A stretch of DNA of 16,673 nucleotides from Candidatus Eiseniibacteriota bacterium. Its GTDB lineage: Bacteria > JAFGKV01. The number at the start of each line of letters is the position of its first letter. Positions within the stretch are counted from its first letter, which is position 1. The stretch spans positions 1-16,673 of the forward strand of contig JALOPK010000032.1 in NCBI GenBank assembly GCA_025453925.1. The letters are read 5' to 3'. Shown here in pieces: positions 1 through 7,883 of this stretch. Made by a program: the position numbers and the translations under genes. The notes beneath the pieces were generated by a model, which did not search any database, had not been told where the DNA came from, and worked only from the letters and a program-made list of their open reading frames with translations.

Positions 1-2249
1 AGAAGCATAAGAAGCACACCATCGAGGTCGTGGTCGATCGGATCACGGTCAACGCCGACGTGCGATCCAGGCTCATCGAGTCGCTGGAGACTGCGGCGAA
101 CCTGGGGGAAGGGCTGGCCATCGTCGCGCCGGAGCGTGGTGAGGACGTGCTGTTCAGCCGCAACAACGCCTGTCCGGTGTGCGAGCTGTCCTTCGAGGAG
201 CTTCAGCCCCGCTTGTTCAGCTTCAACAGCCCCTACGGCGCATGCGAGACGTGCAGCGGTCTGGGGGTCACCACCGAGATCGACGCCCGGCTGGTCGTGC
301 CGGACCAGGGTCTCTCGCTGGCACAGGGCGCTTTGGCGCCGTGGCGTATCAAAGACGGCGGGATGGATCGGTTCCGCAGCCAGATGCTGGGGACCCTGGC
401 GGCCACCATGAAGTTCAGCCTCGCCACTCCTTTCGCAGAACTCCCCGAGGAGGTGCGGCAGGTGATTCTCCAGGGCAGCACCACCGCCATCAGGTTCGCC
501 CTCGCCGCGGAGAACGGCAGACAGCGTTGGGAGTGGACCGCGCCCTTCGAAGGCATCATGCCCTTCCTCGCCCGGCGGTACCAGCAGTCATCGCCCCGGC
601 GCCGCGTGCTGCTGGAGAAGTACATGAGCATGCTTCCGTGCGCTTCCTGCGGCGGGACGCGGCTGCGCGCGCAGAGCCGTGCCGTGCTGCTGCGGGACGT
701 TCCCATCCATCGGTTGTCCGGCTGGAGCATCTCCCAGACCAGGGGGTTCTTCGCGGACTTTCATCCCGACGGGAGGGAGACCGCCATCGGCGGGCGGCTT
801 CTGGCCGAGATCCAGCGCCGGCTGCGATTCCTCGATGAGCTGGGCATCGGCTACCTCACGCTGGATCGGACGACGGGCACGCTGGCGGGCGGCGAGGCGC
901 AGCGGATCAGGCTGGCCAGCCAGCTCGGGTCGGGGCTCGTCGGGGTCCTCTATGTGCTCGATGAGCCGTCGATCGGCCTGCACGCCAGGGATCAGGAACG
1001 GCTCCTGGCGGCCCTGTGCAGCCTCCGCGACCTGGGCAACTCGGTGCTGGTGGTCGAGCATGACCGGCAGACCATGTTGATCAGTGACTGGGTCGTGGAC
1101 CTGGGGCCCGGCGCGGGAACCCACGGCGGAGAGGTCGTCTACTCCGGGCCGCCGGCGGGGTTGGTGAAGCGCCGCGGTTCACTCACGGGCGACTACCTCG
1201 CCGGACGCCGAGCGATCCACACCCCGTCCACCCGCCGCGAGGGCACGGGACACGCCATCGAGGTCGTGGGCGCCGCCGCGCACAACCTCAAGGGCATCTC
1301 CGTGCGCTTCCCTCTTGGGTGTTTCATCTGCGTGACCGGCGTCTCGGGCTCGGGAAAGAGCACCTTGGTGCATGAAATCCTCCACAAGGCCCTAGCCCGG
1401 CGGCTTCACGGCGCCCGATCGGTTCCGGGAAACCATCACACGGTGCGCGGGGTGGACCATATCGATCAGGTGGTGCTGGTCGATCAGGATCCCATTGGGC
1501 GCACTCCGCGGTCGAACCCCGCCACCTATACCGGTGCGTTCGGTCCGATCCGCGACCTGTTCGCACGGCTGCCCGAGGCACGGGCCCGGGGCTATCTGCC
1601 GGGCCGGTTCAGCTTCAATGTGGCGGGAGGACGCTGCGAGGGCTGCGAGGGCGCGGGGGTCGTCAAGATCGAGATGCACTTCCTGCCCGACGTCTACGTC
1701 ACCTGTGAGCAATGCGGCGGCCGGCGCTTCGGCGAGGAGACTCTCGCGGTGAAGTTCAAGGGGCTCTCCATCGCCGACGTGCTCCGCGCCACGGTGGAGG
1801 ACTCGGTGGCCCTGTTCGGCGCCTTTCCCGCCATCGCGAAGAAACTCGCCGCGCTCCGGGATGTGGGCCTGGGCTATCTCGCCCTGGGGCAGCCGGCGAC
1901 GACGCTCTCCGGGGGCGAGGCCCAACGGGTCAAGCTGGCGTCCGAGCTCTGCAAGGGCGGCGGCGGGCGTACGCTCTACATCCTTGACGAACCCACCACC
2001 GGCCTTCACTTCGAGGACATCCGAGTGCTGCTCCAGGTCCTGTTCAGGCTGGTCTCACGGGGGGACACCGTGGTGGTCATCGAACATAGCCTGGACGTAA
2101 TCAAATGCGCCGATTGGGTCATCGATCTGGGGCCCGAGGCGGGAGAGCGTGGCGGGGACGTCGTCGCGGTTGGCACCCCCGAAACCGTGGCGGCCTGTCC
2201 CGGAAGCTGGACGGGGAGTTTCCTCAAAGCGGAACTCAGCGCGACTTGA
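1..2249 (+). CDS. uvrA: UvrABC excinuclease subunit A (UvrA), 5' end missing
   Basis: UvrA is the DNA-damage-sensing ATPase of nucleotide excision repair; it loads UvrB onto lesions in the cytoplasm. The reading frame is open to the window edge (first full codon at base 3, reading [13 protein letters not shown], a typical internal UvrA stretch), so the GTG at 30 is not the true start. Roughly the first 200 residues, with the first Walker A motif, lie upstream. Visible in order are a CPVC...CETC zinc-binding pair, a CASCGG element, the first ABC signature (LAGGEAQR) with Walker B ([11 protein letters not shown]), the second Walker A (GVSGSGKST), a CEGC...CEQC zinc finger, the second signature (LSGGEAQR) and the second Walker B ([11 protein letters not shown]). 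All elements look intact to a natural TGA stop. A 108-base gap separates it from gcvT. Identity is essentially certain. Confidence 0.97.
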   Translation, partial: KHKKHTIEVVVDRITVNADVRSRLIESLETAANLGEGLAIVAPERGEDVLFSRNNACPVCELSFEELQPRLFSFNSPYGACETCSGLGVTTEIDARLVVPDQGLSLAQGALAPWRIKDGGMDRFRSQMLGTLAATMKFSLATPFAELPEEVRQVILQGSTTAIRFALAAENGRQRWEWTAPFEGIMPFLARRYQQSSPRRRVLLEKYMSMLPCASCGGTRLRAQSRAVLLRDVPIHRLSGWSISQTRGFFADFHPDGRETAIGGRLLAEIQRRLRFLDELGIGYLTLDRTTGTLAGGEAQRIRLASQLGSGLVGVLYVLDEPSIGLHARDQERLLAALCSLRDLGNSVLVVEHDRQTMLISDWVVDLGPGAGTHGGEVVYSGPPAGLVKRRGSLTGDYLAGRRAIHTPSTRREGTGHAIEVVGAAAHNLKGISVRFPLGCFICVTGVSGSGKSTLVHEILHKALARRLHGARSVPGNHHTVRGVDHIDQVVLVDQDPIGRTPRSNPATYTGAFGPIRDLFARLPEARARGYLPGRFSFNVAGGRCEGCEGAGVVKIEMHFLPDVYVTCEQCGGRRFGEETLAVKFKGLSIADVLRATVEDSVALFGAFPAIAKKLAALRDVGLGYLALGQPATTLSGGEAQRVKLASELCKGGGGRTLYILDEPTTGLHFEDIRVLLQVLFRLVSRGDTVVVIEHSLDVIKCADWVIDLGPEAGERGGDVVAVGTPETVAACPGSWTGSFLKAELSAT

Positions 2250-2317
2250 GCGGGAAAGAGTGGCCTCCGGCGCCCCTGGTTATTAGTTTGCGCGCCTCAG
2301 CAACCCATATGTCTTGT

Positions 2318-2341
2318 CGCGACCGCCTCGTCGGCGGAGCG
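2318..2341 (+). promoter_or_regulatory. Small hairpin just upstream of the gcvT ribosome binding site
   Basis: In the 108-base gap between uvrA and gcvT, CCGCC (2323-2327) can pair with GGCGG (2333-2337) around a 5-base loop. Three further pairs (CGC 2318-2320 with GCG 2339-2341) are possible beyond a small internal loop. It ends about 6 bases before the Shine-Dalgarno sequence, so it could affect translation or end uvrA transcription, but no T-tract follows. I see no match to the glycine riboswitch core. The gcv promoter probably lies in this gap, but no convincing -35/-10 pair can be named. Confidence 0.25.
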
Positions 2342-2347
2342 CATACG

Positions 2348-2352
2348 GGAGG
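2348..2352 (+). promoter_or_regulatory. Ribosome binding site of gcvT
   Basis: GGAGG lies 5 bases before the ATG at 2358 and only 2 bases before an in-frame GTG at 2355. The spacing favours the ATG as the true start. Confidence 0.7.
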
Positions 2353-2357
2353 ATGTG

Positions 2358-3461
2358 ATGCCTGAGATCAAGAGGACACAGCTTGCCGCCGAACATGAAC
2401 GGCTTGGCGGCAAGATGGTGGAGTTCGGGGGCTGGTGGATGCCGGTCCGCTTTGCCGGAATCGTGAACGAGCACCTGGCGGTGAGATCGAGCGCAGGGCT
2501 CTTCGACGTGTCGCACATGGGTGAAATCCTGGTCACCGGCCCCGATGCCCTGCGGTTCACCAACAAGCTCGTGACCAATAATGTCGAACGGCTGGAGCCG
2601 GATCAGGCGCAGTACACCTGCATGTGCTACCCGACCGGCGGCATCGTGGATGACCTCCTCGTGTATCGCCTCGAGGACGGATACCTCCTGGTCGTGAACG
2701 CGGCCAACATCGAGAAAGATCATGCCTGGATCCTGAAGAACGCTGAAGGCGACATCCAGATTCGCAACGAAAGCGCCGACTACATCCAGGTGGCGCTGCA
2801 GGGGCCGAGAGCCGCGGAGATCCTGGCGCCGCTTACGGATGCGCGCCTCGAAACCATCGGATTTTACCACTACGCACTGGGCACGGTGGTTGGGATGCCC
2901 GCCATTGTCTCCCGCACGGGCTACACCGGTGAGGACGGATTCGAGATCTACATGAAGGGCGGCGAATCTGAGGCCTCGAAGCTGTGGCGCGCCATCATGG
3001 AGCGCGGGGCGGCGTTCGGCCTTGTCCCCGTTGGCCTTGGTGCACGCGATACGTTGCGTCTCGAAATGGGGTACATGCTCTACGGGAACGACATCACGCA
3101 AGACACCACACCTCTGGAAGCGGGACTGGGGTGGGTTACCAAGCTGAAGAAAGGGCCATTCATCGGCCGTGACGTCCTGCTGGAGCAGAAGGAACGAGGG
3201 CTGCAACGGAGCCTGATCGCCTTTGCCGTGGAGGGCCGCAGCTCACCGCGTCACGGCTACCCGCTGCTCTTCAATGGAGTGCCGCGAGGAGAAGTCACCT
3301 CAGGAGGGTTCTCCCCGTCGCTGGAGCGCGGCATCGGCATGGGGTATCTCTCCGCCGAGGCGCAGGCAGTCGAGGGTCAGCTCGCGGTCGACGTGCGAGG
3401 AAAACCGATTTCTGCTTCGAGGGTCTCATTGCCCTTCTACAAGCAGGGATCTCATCTGTAG
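2358..3461 (+). CDS. gcvT: Aminomethyltransferase, glycine cleavage T-protein
   Basis: GcvT takes the aminomethyl group from the lipoyl arm of GcvH and passes the one-carbon unit to tetrahydrofolate, giving methylene-THF and ammonia. The 367-residue length is normal for the family. Recognisable segments are GLFDVSHMGE (48-56), the GGIVDDLLVY stretch with the conserved Asp pair at 98-99 near the folate site, NAANIEKDH (114-122) and RTGYTGEDGFE (186-196). The start is the ATG at 2358, placed by GGAGG at 2348-2352. It is the first gene of the glycine cleavage operon, with gcvH 41 bases downstream. Low similarity to YgfZ-type paralogues can be set aside because the neighbours are all glycine cleavage genes. 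Confidence 0.96.
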   Translation: MPEIKRTQLAAEHERLGGKMVEFGGWWMPVRFAGIVNEHLAVRSSAGLFDVSHMGEILVTGPDALRFTNKLVTNNVERLEPDQAQYTCMCYPTGGIVDDLLVYRLEDGYLLVVNAANIEKDHAWILKNAEGDIQIRNESADYIQVALQGPRAAEILAPLTDARLETIGFYHYALGTVVGMPAIVSRTGYTGEDGFEIYMKGGESEASKLWRAIMERGAAFGLVPVGLGARDTLRLEMGYMLYGNDITQDTTPLEAGLGWVTKLKKGPFIGRDVLLEQKERGLQRSLIAFAVEGRSSPRHGYPLLFNGVPRGEVTSGGFSPSLERGIGMGYLSAEAQAVEGQLAVDVRGKPISASRVSLPFYKQGSHL

Positions 3462-3471
3462 GACTGTGTCG

Positions 3472-3489
3472 GTACCGTCAGTACCATCA
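3472..3489 (+). repeat. Imperfect tandem 9-base repeat between gcvT and gcvH
   Basis: GTACCGTCA is followed directly by GTACCATCA, one base different. It fills part of the 41-base gcvT-gcvH gap just before the gcvH ribosome binding site. It may be chance. Confidence 0.3.
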
Positions 3490-3495
3490 AGGAGG
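3489..3495 (+). promoter_or_regulatory. Strong ribosome binding site of gcvH
   Basis: AAGGAGG, a full match to the anti-Shine-Dalgarno, ends 7 bases before the gcvH ATG at 3503. It fits the high H-protein level usually needed relative to the other subunits. Confidence 0.75.
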
Positions 3496-3502
3496 AAGCG
3501 TC

Positions 3503-3889
3503 ATGGACGAAGCAATCCGCTGCACCAGTGAGCACGAATGGGTCCGCGCGGAGGAGGGGCTCGCGGTGGTGGGGCTCACCGATTATGCGCAGAGTGAACT
3601 CGGGGACATCGTGTATGTCGAGTTGCCGGAAGTCGGCGCGCGGTTCGAGAAGGGCGAGGTGTTCGGGACCATCGAGTCGGTGAAATCCGTGAGTGACATC
3701 TACTCACCGGTCTCAGGGGAGGTGAAGGCGGTCAATACCGAATTGGAGCCCCATCCCGAATTCGTCAATCAGGACTGCTACCATCAGGGCTGGATCGTCA
3801 AGCTTGAGATGTCCGACCCGTCCGAACTCGACGACCTCATGACCGATGCCGAATACGAGGAGTTCATCTCTGGAGGCGCCGAGGAGTGA
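3503..3889 (+). CDS. gcvH: Glycine cleavage H-protein (lipoyl carrier)
   Basis: GcvH is the small lipoylated shuttle of the glycine cleavage system, carrying the methylamine intermediate from the P-protein to the T-protein and then the dihydrolipoyl group to the L-protein. The 128-residue product has the expected fold signature: the SEHEW start (9-13), VGLTDYAQSELGDIVYVELP (23-42), and the lipoyl hairpin ESVKSVSDIYSP with the acceptor Lys61. The C-terminal DLMTDAEYEEFI is typical. A near-perfect ribosome binding site precedes the ATG. The stop codon overlaps the GTG of gcvPA. The lipM gene further down the operon probably encodes the enzyme that octanoylates Lys61. Confidence 0.98.
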   Translation: MDEAIRCTSEHEWVRAEEGLAVVGLTDYAQSELGDIVYVELPEVGARFEKGEVFGTIESVKSVSDIYSPVSGEVKAVNTELEPHPEFVNQDCYHQGWIVKLEMSDPSELDDLMTDAEYEEFISGGAEE

Positions 3890-5217
3890 GCAGGCTGCCG
3901 CTCACCGCACACGACAGGGAGGTGATGCTGTCCCGGATCGGCGCGGGCAACTTCGAGGAACTGCTGCGTCCGATCCCCACCGATATCCGGCTGTCGCGGG
4001 CGCTCGATCTGCCGCCTCCTCTGGCTGAGGCGGCGCTGGTCGCCCACGTGAGCGCGCTGGCGGGCGCCAACACACCCGTGCTCAGCTTCGTGGGGGCCGG
4101 TTCATACCAGCACTTTCGGCCCGCGGTGGTGGACTACCTCTGTGGGCGGCCCGAATTCAGAACAGCCTACACCCCCTATCAACCGGAAGTCAGCCAGGGC
4201 ACGCTTCAGACCATCTATGAGTTCCAGACTGCGATCGTCGAACTCACGGGCATGGATGTGGCCAACGCGTCCATGTACGAGGGGGGCAGCGCGGCCGCCG
4301 AAGCAGTGTTCATGGCGGTCGCGGCAACCGGCCGGCCTTGCATTCTGGTAAGCGACGGCGTGCATCCTCTGGTGCGACGCGTGGTGGAAACATATGCCCA
4401 CCCCAACGGAATCGCGGTCAGGCGCGTGCCGCTTCTCGGCGGCACCACATCGATGGCAGCGCTCCGTGAGGTCGTTTCCGATGCCGCGGGGCTCATCTAC
4501 CAGCAGCCGAACTTCTTCGGCTGCATCGAAGACCAGCCCGGGCTCATCGAGGCGTCCCACGGGGCGGGCGGGCTGGCCATCGCCAGCGTAGACCCGCTCT
4601 CGCTGGCCATTCTCGAGAGTCCCGGAGCCCTGGGGGCGGACATCGCCGCCGGTGAAGGGCAGGCCCTGGCCGCTCCGATGTCGTTCGGAGGCCCGGGCGT
4701 CGGCTTTCTGGCCTGCAAGCAGAGCCTGATCCGGCGCCTGCCGGGCCGACTTGTCGGCGCCACCGCGGATTCCCAGGGAAGGCCGGGCTTCGTGCTGACG
4801 CTCCAGGCCCGTGAGCAACACATTCGACGGCAGAAGGCTACCAGCAACATCTGCACCAACCAGGCGCTGGTTGCTCTGGCCTTTCTCGTCACGGTCTCCG
4901 CCCTCGGCCCCCGCGGGCTCGAGGACATGGCAACCCAAGCCGTGGAGAAAGCTCACTATCTGCAGCGAAACCTCGAGGCGAGAGGGCTTCCGTCCGCCTT
5001 TGACTCGCCGTTTCTGTGGGAGTTCACCGTGCGCACCAAAGGGCCGGCCTCGGCCTATGTCGATGCGCTGCTCCCGCGGGGCATCATGCCGGGTCTCGAT
5101 CTCGGCACCATCGATCCGCCGATGACCGATGGACTCCTGGTGTATGTGTCGGAGCTCCGCACGCGCCAGGAACTGGATCAAGCGGCCGCGCTCATGGAGG
5201 AGGTGCGCCATGGCTGA
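3886..5217 (+). CDS. gcvPA: Glycine dehydrogenase (decarboxylating) subunit 1
   Basis: GcvPA is the N-terminal-half subunit of the split P-protein, which decarboxylates glycine with pyridoxal phosphate and moves the aminomethyl group to lipoyl-GcvH. At 443 residues it matches the usual length of about 440-450. Characteristic stretches are SFVGAGSYQHFRPAVVDYL (67-85), RTAYTPYQPEVSQGTLQ (92-108) and NASMYEGGSAAAEA (127-140). Like its family it lacks the PLP lysine, which lies in subunit 2. The start is the GTG at 3886, overlapping the gcvH stop as GTGA, with GGAGG at 3872-3876. The 3' end overlaps gcvPB by 8 bases, which suits the 1:1 synthesis of the two subunits. Confidence 0.96.
   Translation: MSRLPLTAHDREVMLSRIGAGNFEELLRPIPTDIRLSRALDLPPPLAEAALVAHVSALAGANTPVLSFVGAGSYQHFRPAVVDYLCGRPEFRTAYTPYQPEVSQGTLQTIYEFQTAIVELTGMDVANASMYEGGSAAAEAVFMAVAATGRPCILVSDGVHPLVRRVVETYAHPNGIAVRRVPLLGGTTSMAALREVVSDAAGLIYQQPNFFGCIEDQPGLIEASHGAGGLAIASVDPLSLAILESPGALGADIAAGEGQALAAPMSFGGPGVGFLACKQSLIRRLPGRLVGATADSQGRPGFVLTLQAREQHIRRQKATSNICTNQALVALAFLVTVSALGPRGLEDMATQAVEKAHYLQRNLEARGLPSAFDSPFLWEFTVRTKGPASAYVDALLPRGIMPGLDLGTIDPPMTDGLLVYVSELRTRQELDQAAALMEEVRHG
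5196..5203 (+). promoter_or_regulatory. Ribosome binding site fixing the gcvPB start
   Basis: GGAGGAGG inside the 3' end of gcvPA ends 6 bases before the ATG at 5210. The frame is also open upstream from an ATG at 5129, but the conserved protein starts at MAERIIYELG, so 5210 is used. Confidence 0.7.
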
Positions 5218-6667
5218 GCGGATCATCTATGAGCTTGGCTCGAAGGGCCGGAGGGCCGTGGATCTCCCGGAACTGGACGTTCCCGGAGGCAATCTCGATG
5301 CCATTCTGCCGGCGGGCGCGCGCCGCAGGACCGTGCCAATGCTGCCGGAGGTGGACGAACTGGAGCTGATCCGCCACTTCGTGCGGCTCTCCGCGCTCAA
5401 CCACCATGTGGAGAAAGGGTTCTACCCGCTGGGCTCCTGCACGATGAAGGCAAATCCGCCGGTGAATGAAGTCCTCGCATCCCTGCCGGGCTTCACCGGA
5501 GCCCATCCCCTGTGGCCGGCCAGGCTGATCCAGGGGTCATTGCGCCTCATGGCGGAGCTGGAGTGTATGCTCGCGGAGATCTGCGGCCTCCACGCCGTAA
5601 CGCTCCAGCCTGCGGCCGGAGCCCACGGTGAGCTTACCGGGCTCATGGTCGTTCGGGCATATCACGAGAACCGCGGGAACCCGCGGAAACGGGTGATAAT
5701 CCCCGACTCCGCGCACGGCACCAACCCTGCCAGCGCCTCGCTGGTGGGCTACGAGACCGTGGAGATCAAGTCGGATCCGGACGGGCTGGTGGATCTGGCC
5801 GCGCTGGAGAGAGTGCTCGATGAGGACACGGCGGTGTTCATGCTCACCAACCCGAACACCCTTGGGTTGTTCGAGCGGCGCATCTGCCAGATTCAGAAGA
5901 TGGTCCACGCCAAGGGCGCGCTGCTCTACATGGACGGCGCGAACATGAACGCCCTACTGGGCATTGTCCGTCCAGGGGATACCGGTTTCGACCTTGTCCA
6001 TCTGAACTTGCACAAGACGTTCTCGACCCCCCATGGCGGAGGAGGTCCCGGCTCCGGGCCGCTGGTGGTCTCGAAGCGACTGGAACCGTTCCTCCCCGTG
6101 CCCAGGATCGCGTGCCGGCAGGACGGGACCTACGAATGGGACTGGGACCGGCCGCAGTCCATCGGCAAGGTAATGACATGGTGGGGGAACTTCGCGGTTC
6201 TGGTGCGCGCGTACGCCTACATTCGGGCCCTTGGCGGCGCGGGACTCGCCGAAGTGAGCGAGGGCGCCATACTGAACGCAAACTACCTGTTGGCGTTGGT
6301 GGGCGACCGGTTCGACCTGCCGTACTCCGGGCCCTGCATGCACGAATTCGTGCTGAGCGGCGACCGGCAGAAGAAGCGAGGGATTCGCACGCTGGACATG
6401 GCGAAACGGCTGCTGGACAAGGGAGTGCACGCCCCCACGGTGTACTTCCCCATTATCGTCTCGGAAGGGATGATGATCGAACCCACGGAAACCGAGTCCC
6501 GAGAGAGCGTCGAAAGCTTCGCCCGGGCATTGCTGGAGGTGGCGGACGAGGTGGAGCACGACCCCGACTTGGTCCATGGGGCTCCTTACACGACTCCCGT
6601 GAGCCGCCTGGACGAGACCCGGGCCGCGCGCCAACCGGACTTGGCCTACAAGCGCCGGGGTGCATGA
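5210..6667 (+). CDS. gcvPB: Glycine dehydrogenase (decarboxylating) subunit 2
   Basis: GcvPB is the PLP-binding C-terminal-half subunit of the split P-protein and pairs with GcvPA. The 485-residue product matches the family length. Key elements are YPLGSCTMKANP, close to the canonical glycine-site motif; the substrate loop DSAHGTNPASA; the MDGANMNA stretch; and NLHKTFSTPHGGGGPGSGP, in which Lys269 is the expected PLP Schiff-base lysine. The ATG at 5210 overlaps the gcvPA stop by 8 bases. The stop overlaps the lipM start as ATGA. The two-gene P-protein is common in Bacillota, Thermus, archaea and several uncultured lineages, whereas Proteobacteria such as E. coli have a single fused gcvP. Confidence 0.96.
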   Translation: MAERIIYELGSKGRRAVDLPELDVPGGNLDAILPAGARRRTVPMLPEVDELELIRHFVRLSALNHHVEKGFYPLGSCTMKANPPVNEVLASLPGFTGAHPLWPARLIQGSLRLMAELECMLAEICGLHAVTLQPAAGAHGELTGLMVVRAYHENRGNPRKRVIIPDSAHGTNPASASLVGYETVEIKSDPDGLVDLAALERVLDEDTAVFMLTNPNTLGLFERRICQIQKMVHAKGALLYMDGANMNALLGIVRPGDTGFDLVHLNLHKTFSTPHGGGGPGSGPLVVSKRLEPFLPVPRIACRQDGTYEWDWDRPQSIGKVMTWWGNFAVLVRAYAYIRALGGAGLAEVSEGAILNANYLLALVGDRFDLPYSGPCMHEFVLSGDRQKKRGIRTLDMAKRLLDKGVHAPTVYFPIIVSEGMMIEPTETESRESVESFARALLEVADEVEHDPDLVHGAPYTTPVSRLDETRAARQPDLAYKRRGA

Positions 6668-7509
6668 CCTTCGTGGGGGGAGAGGGTGCCCGGCACCAGA
6701 GTGGACGAGGGTGGCCGACAGACCAGAAGCGGCCCCCCTCTATTCTCCCTCAGGGCTGGCGTGTCATCCTCGATGGCGAGCGTCCGCCCGAGTTCAATAT
6801 GGCGCTGGACGAGGCGATCCTCGCCAGAGTCGTGGCCGCAGAGGCGCCTCCCACGCTCCGCTTCTATGGATGGGACCGGCCAGCGGTTTCACTGGGGTAC
6901 CACCAGGTGCCCGAGAAGGTGCTTGACCTCGAATTGGTGCGAAGCCATGGCATCGCCGTCGTGAGACGCCCCACGGGCGGGAGAGCGGTATTGCACGGTG
7001 ACGATCTCACGTACTCCGTGTCGCTTCCCGCCGCAACACCTTGGGCCACCAGCGTCACGGAGGCATATCGGGTCCTCAGCGAAGCGCTCCAGTGGGGCTT
7101 CCGGTGTGCCGGGTATGATGTGTCGCTGGCCCGCGGTCACACTGGGGAGCAGAGACCCGGGCCTCTGCCGTGCTTCGCGAGCACCGCGCGGTACGAATTG
7201 GTGTGGAACGGGAGGAAGCTGGTGGGAAGCGCCCAGCGCCGCCTCAGGGGAGGAGTGCTCCAGCAGGGCAGCATTCCGCTCAGGCGAGGACGAGTGAGCC
7301 CGGAGGATCTCCTTCCGGTCGGGCAGCCCGTCGGCGCCCGGGCCCGCTGGGCTACCGTCGAGGAGATCGCGGGTGGCCCCGTGAACGCGGACCGGCTTGC
7401 CCGCTCTCTGGCCGAGGGGTTCACCCAGCATCTCGGCGTGGGACTGTGCTTCGCCGCTCTGGATGCCTCTGATCTGGACGCGGCGCGTCTCATCGAGGCA
7501 GGTCAATGA
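6664..7509 (+). CDS. lipM: LipM-type octanoyltransferase (BPL/LplA/LipB fold)
   Basis: Enzymes of this type move octanoate from octanoyl-ACP to GcvH as the first step of lipoyl cofactor assembly; LipA then adds the sulfurs. The 281-residue protein has FNMALDEAIL (44-53), the RRPTGGRAVLH substrate loop (101-111), and the PCFASTARYEL segment with Cys170 where LipM carries its catalytic cysteine. This is followed by GRKLVGSAQRR with Lys185, the conserved lysine. A free-lipoate ligase (LplA) or an amidotransferase (LipL) are alternatives, but the CF...YEL...GSAQ block fits LipM best. The frame is open far upstream; the ATG at 6664 overlaps the gcvPB stop. The first 30 or so residues, rich in Gly, Arg and Pro, exceed what LipM normally has. 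The position directly after the gcv genes suggests it serves GcvH. Confidence 0.85.
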   Translation: MTFVGGEGARHQSGRGWPTDQKRPPSILPQGWRVILDGERPPEFNMALDEAILARVVAAEAPPTLRFYGWDRPAVSLGYHQVPEKVLDLELVRSHGIAVVRRPTGGRAVLHGDDLTYSVSLPAATPWATSVTEAYRVLSEALQWGFRCAGYDVSLARGHTGEQRPGPLPCFASTARYELVWNGRKLVGSAQRRLRGGVLQQGSIPLRRGRVSPEDLLPVGQPVGARARWATVEEIAGGPVNADRLARSLAEGFTQHLGVGLCFAALDASDLDAARLIEAGQ

Positions 7510-7883
7510 GCGATACGCAGCAGACGAAGGCCCAGGCTTCGCCCCTGCTCACCCGCCTCGCCAAGGAGATCGTCGACCGGAGCCTCACCGCTCCGGCGAT
7601 TATGTTCCTGGAGTCAACCAAGCCCTTGAGTTTCCTGGGCAGTCAGATTATGGTATTCTTCTCACCGTTCGTGAAGGCGTTCTGGGATGGTGCAAGCTAT
7701 GACCAGCTTTCCGCCCTCCTGGAAGACCGGGAGAATATCGAGCTGCTGCTCGGGGAGATCGAGCGCCTCGAAGCAGAGCGCGCGACGGCTCGCAAGGAGG
7801 AGAAGGCACGGCGCAAAGCCGAGAAAGCCCTCATGAAGGCTCAGAAGAAGGAGAGACGGTTATGGCCGAAGAAACGCAACTGA
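7506..7883 (+). CDS. Conserved-looking small protein of unknown function
   Basis: I do not recognise a family for this 125-residue protein. The N-terminal part (about 1-28) is polar. A moderately hydrophobic segment follows, APAIMFLESTKPLSFLGSQ (29-47) running into IMVFFSPFVKAFW, which looks like a membrane-associated or amphipathic hairpin rather than a clean transmembrane helix. From about residue 70 the chain becomes a charged coiled-coil-like helix (EIERLEAE...), ending in a Lys/Arg-rich tail. The start ATG overlaps the lipM stop as ATGA, and its 3' end overlaps the MutL-like gene by 22 bases. Tight coupling on both sides indicates a real gene made with its neighbours. A role as an adaptor for the downstream ATPase is only a guess. 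Confidence 0.8.
   Translation: MSDTQQTKAQASPLLTRLAKEIVDRSLTAPAIMFLESTKPLSFLGSQIMVFFSPFVKAFWDGASYDQLSALLEDRENIELLLGEIERLEAERATARKEEKARRKAEKALMKAQKKERRLWPKKRN
7848..7853 (+). promoter_or_regulatory. Ribosome binding site of the MutL-like gene
   Basis: AAGGAG inside the end of the preceding gene lies 8 bases before the ATG at 7862, supporting this start within the 22-base overlap. Confidence 0.6.

Noticed and set aside
2288-2311. Possible -35/-10 pair (TTGCGC and CATATG) before gcvT
   Set aside because: The spacing is only 12 bases, too short for a sigma-70 promoter.
4102-5226. 374-codon minus-strand frame opposite gcvPA
   Set aside because: The sense strand encodes unmistakable GcvPA; the antisense product resembles no family.
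6112-6663. Upstream extension of the lipM frame
   Set aside because: It lies inside gcvPB in a different frame and its residues do not fit the ligase fold.
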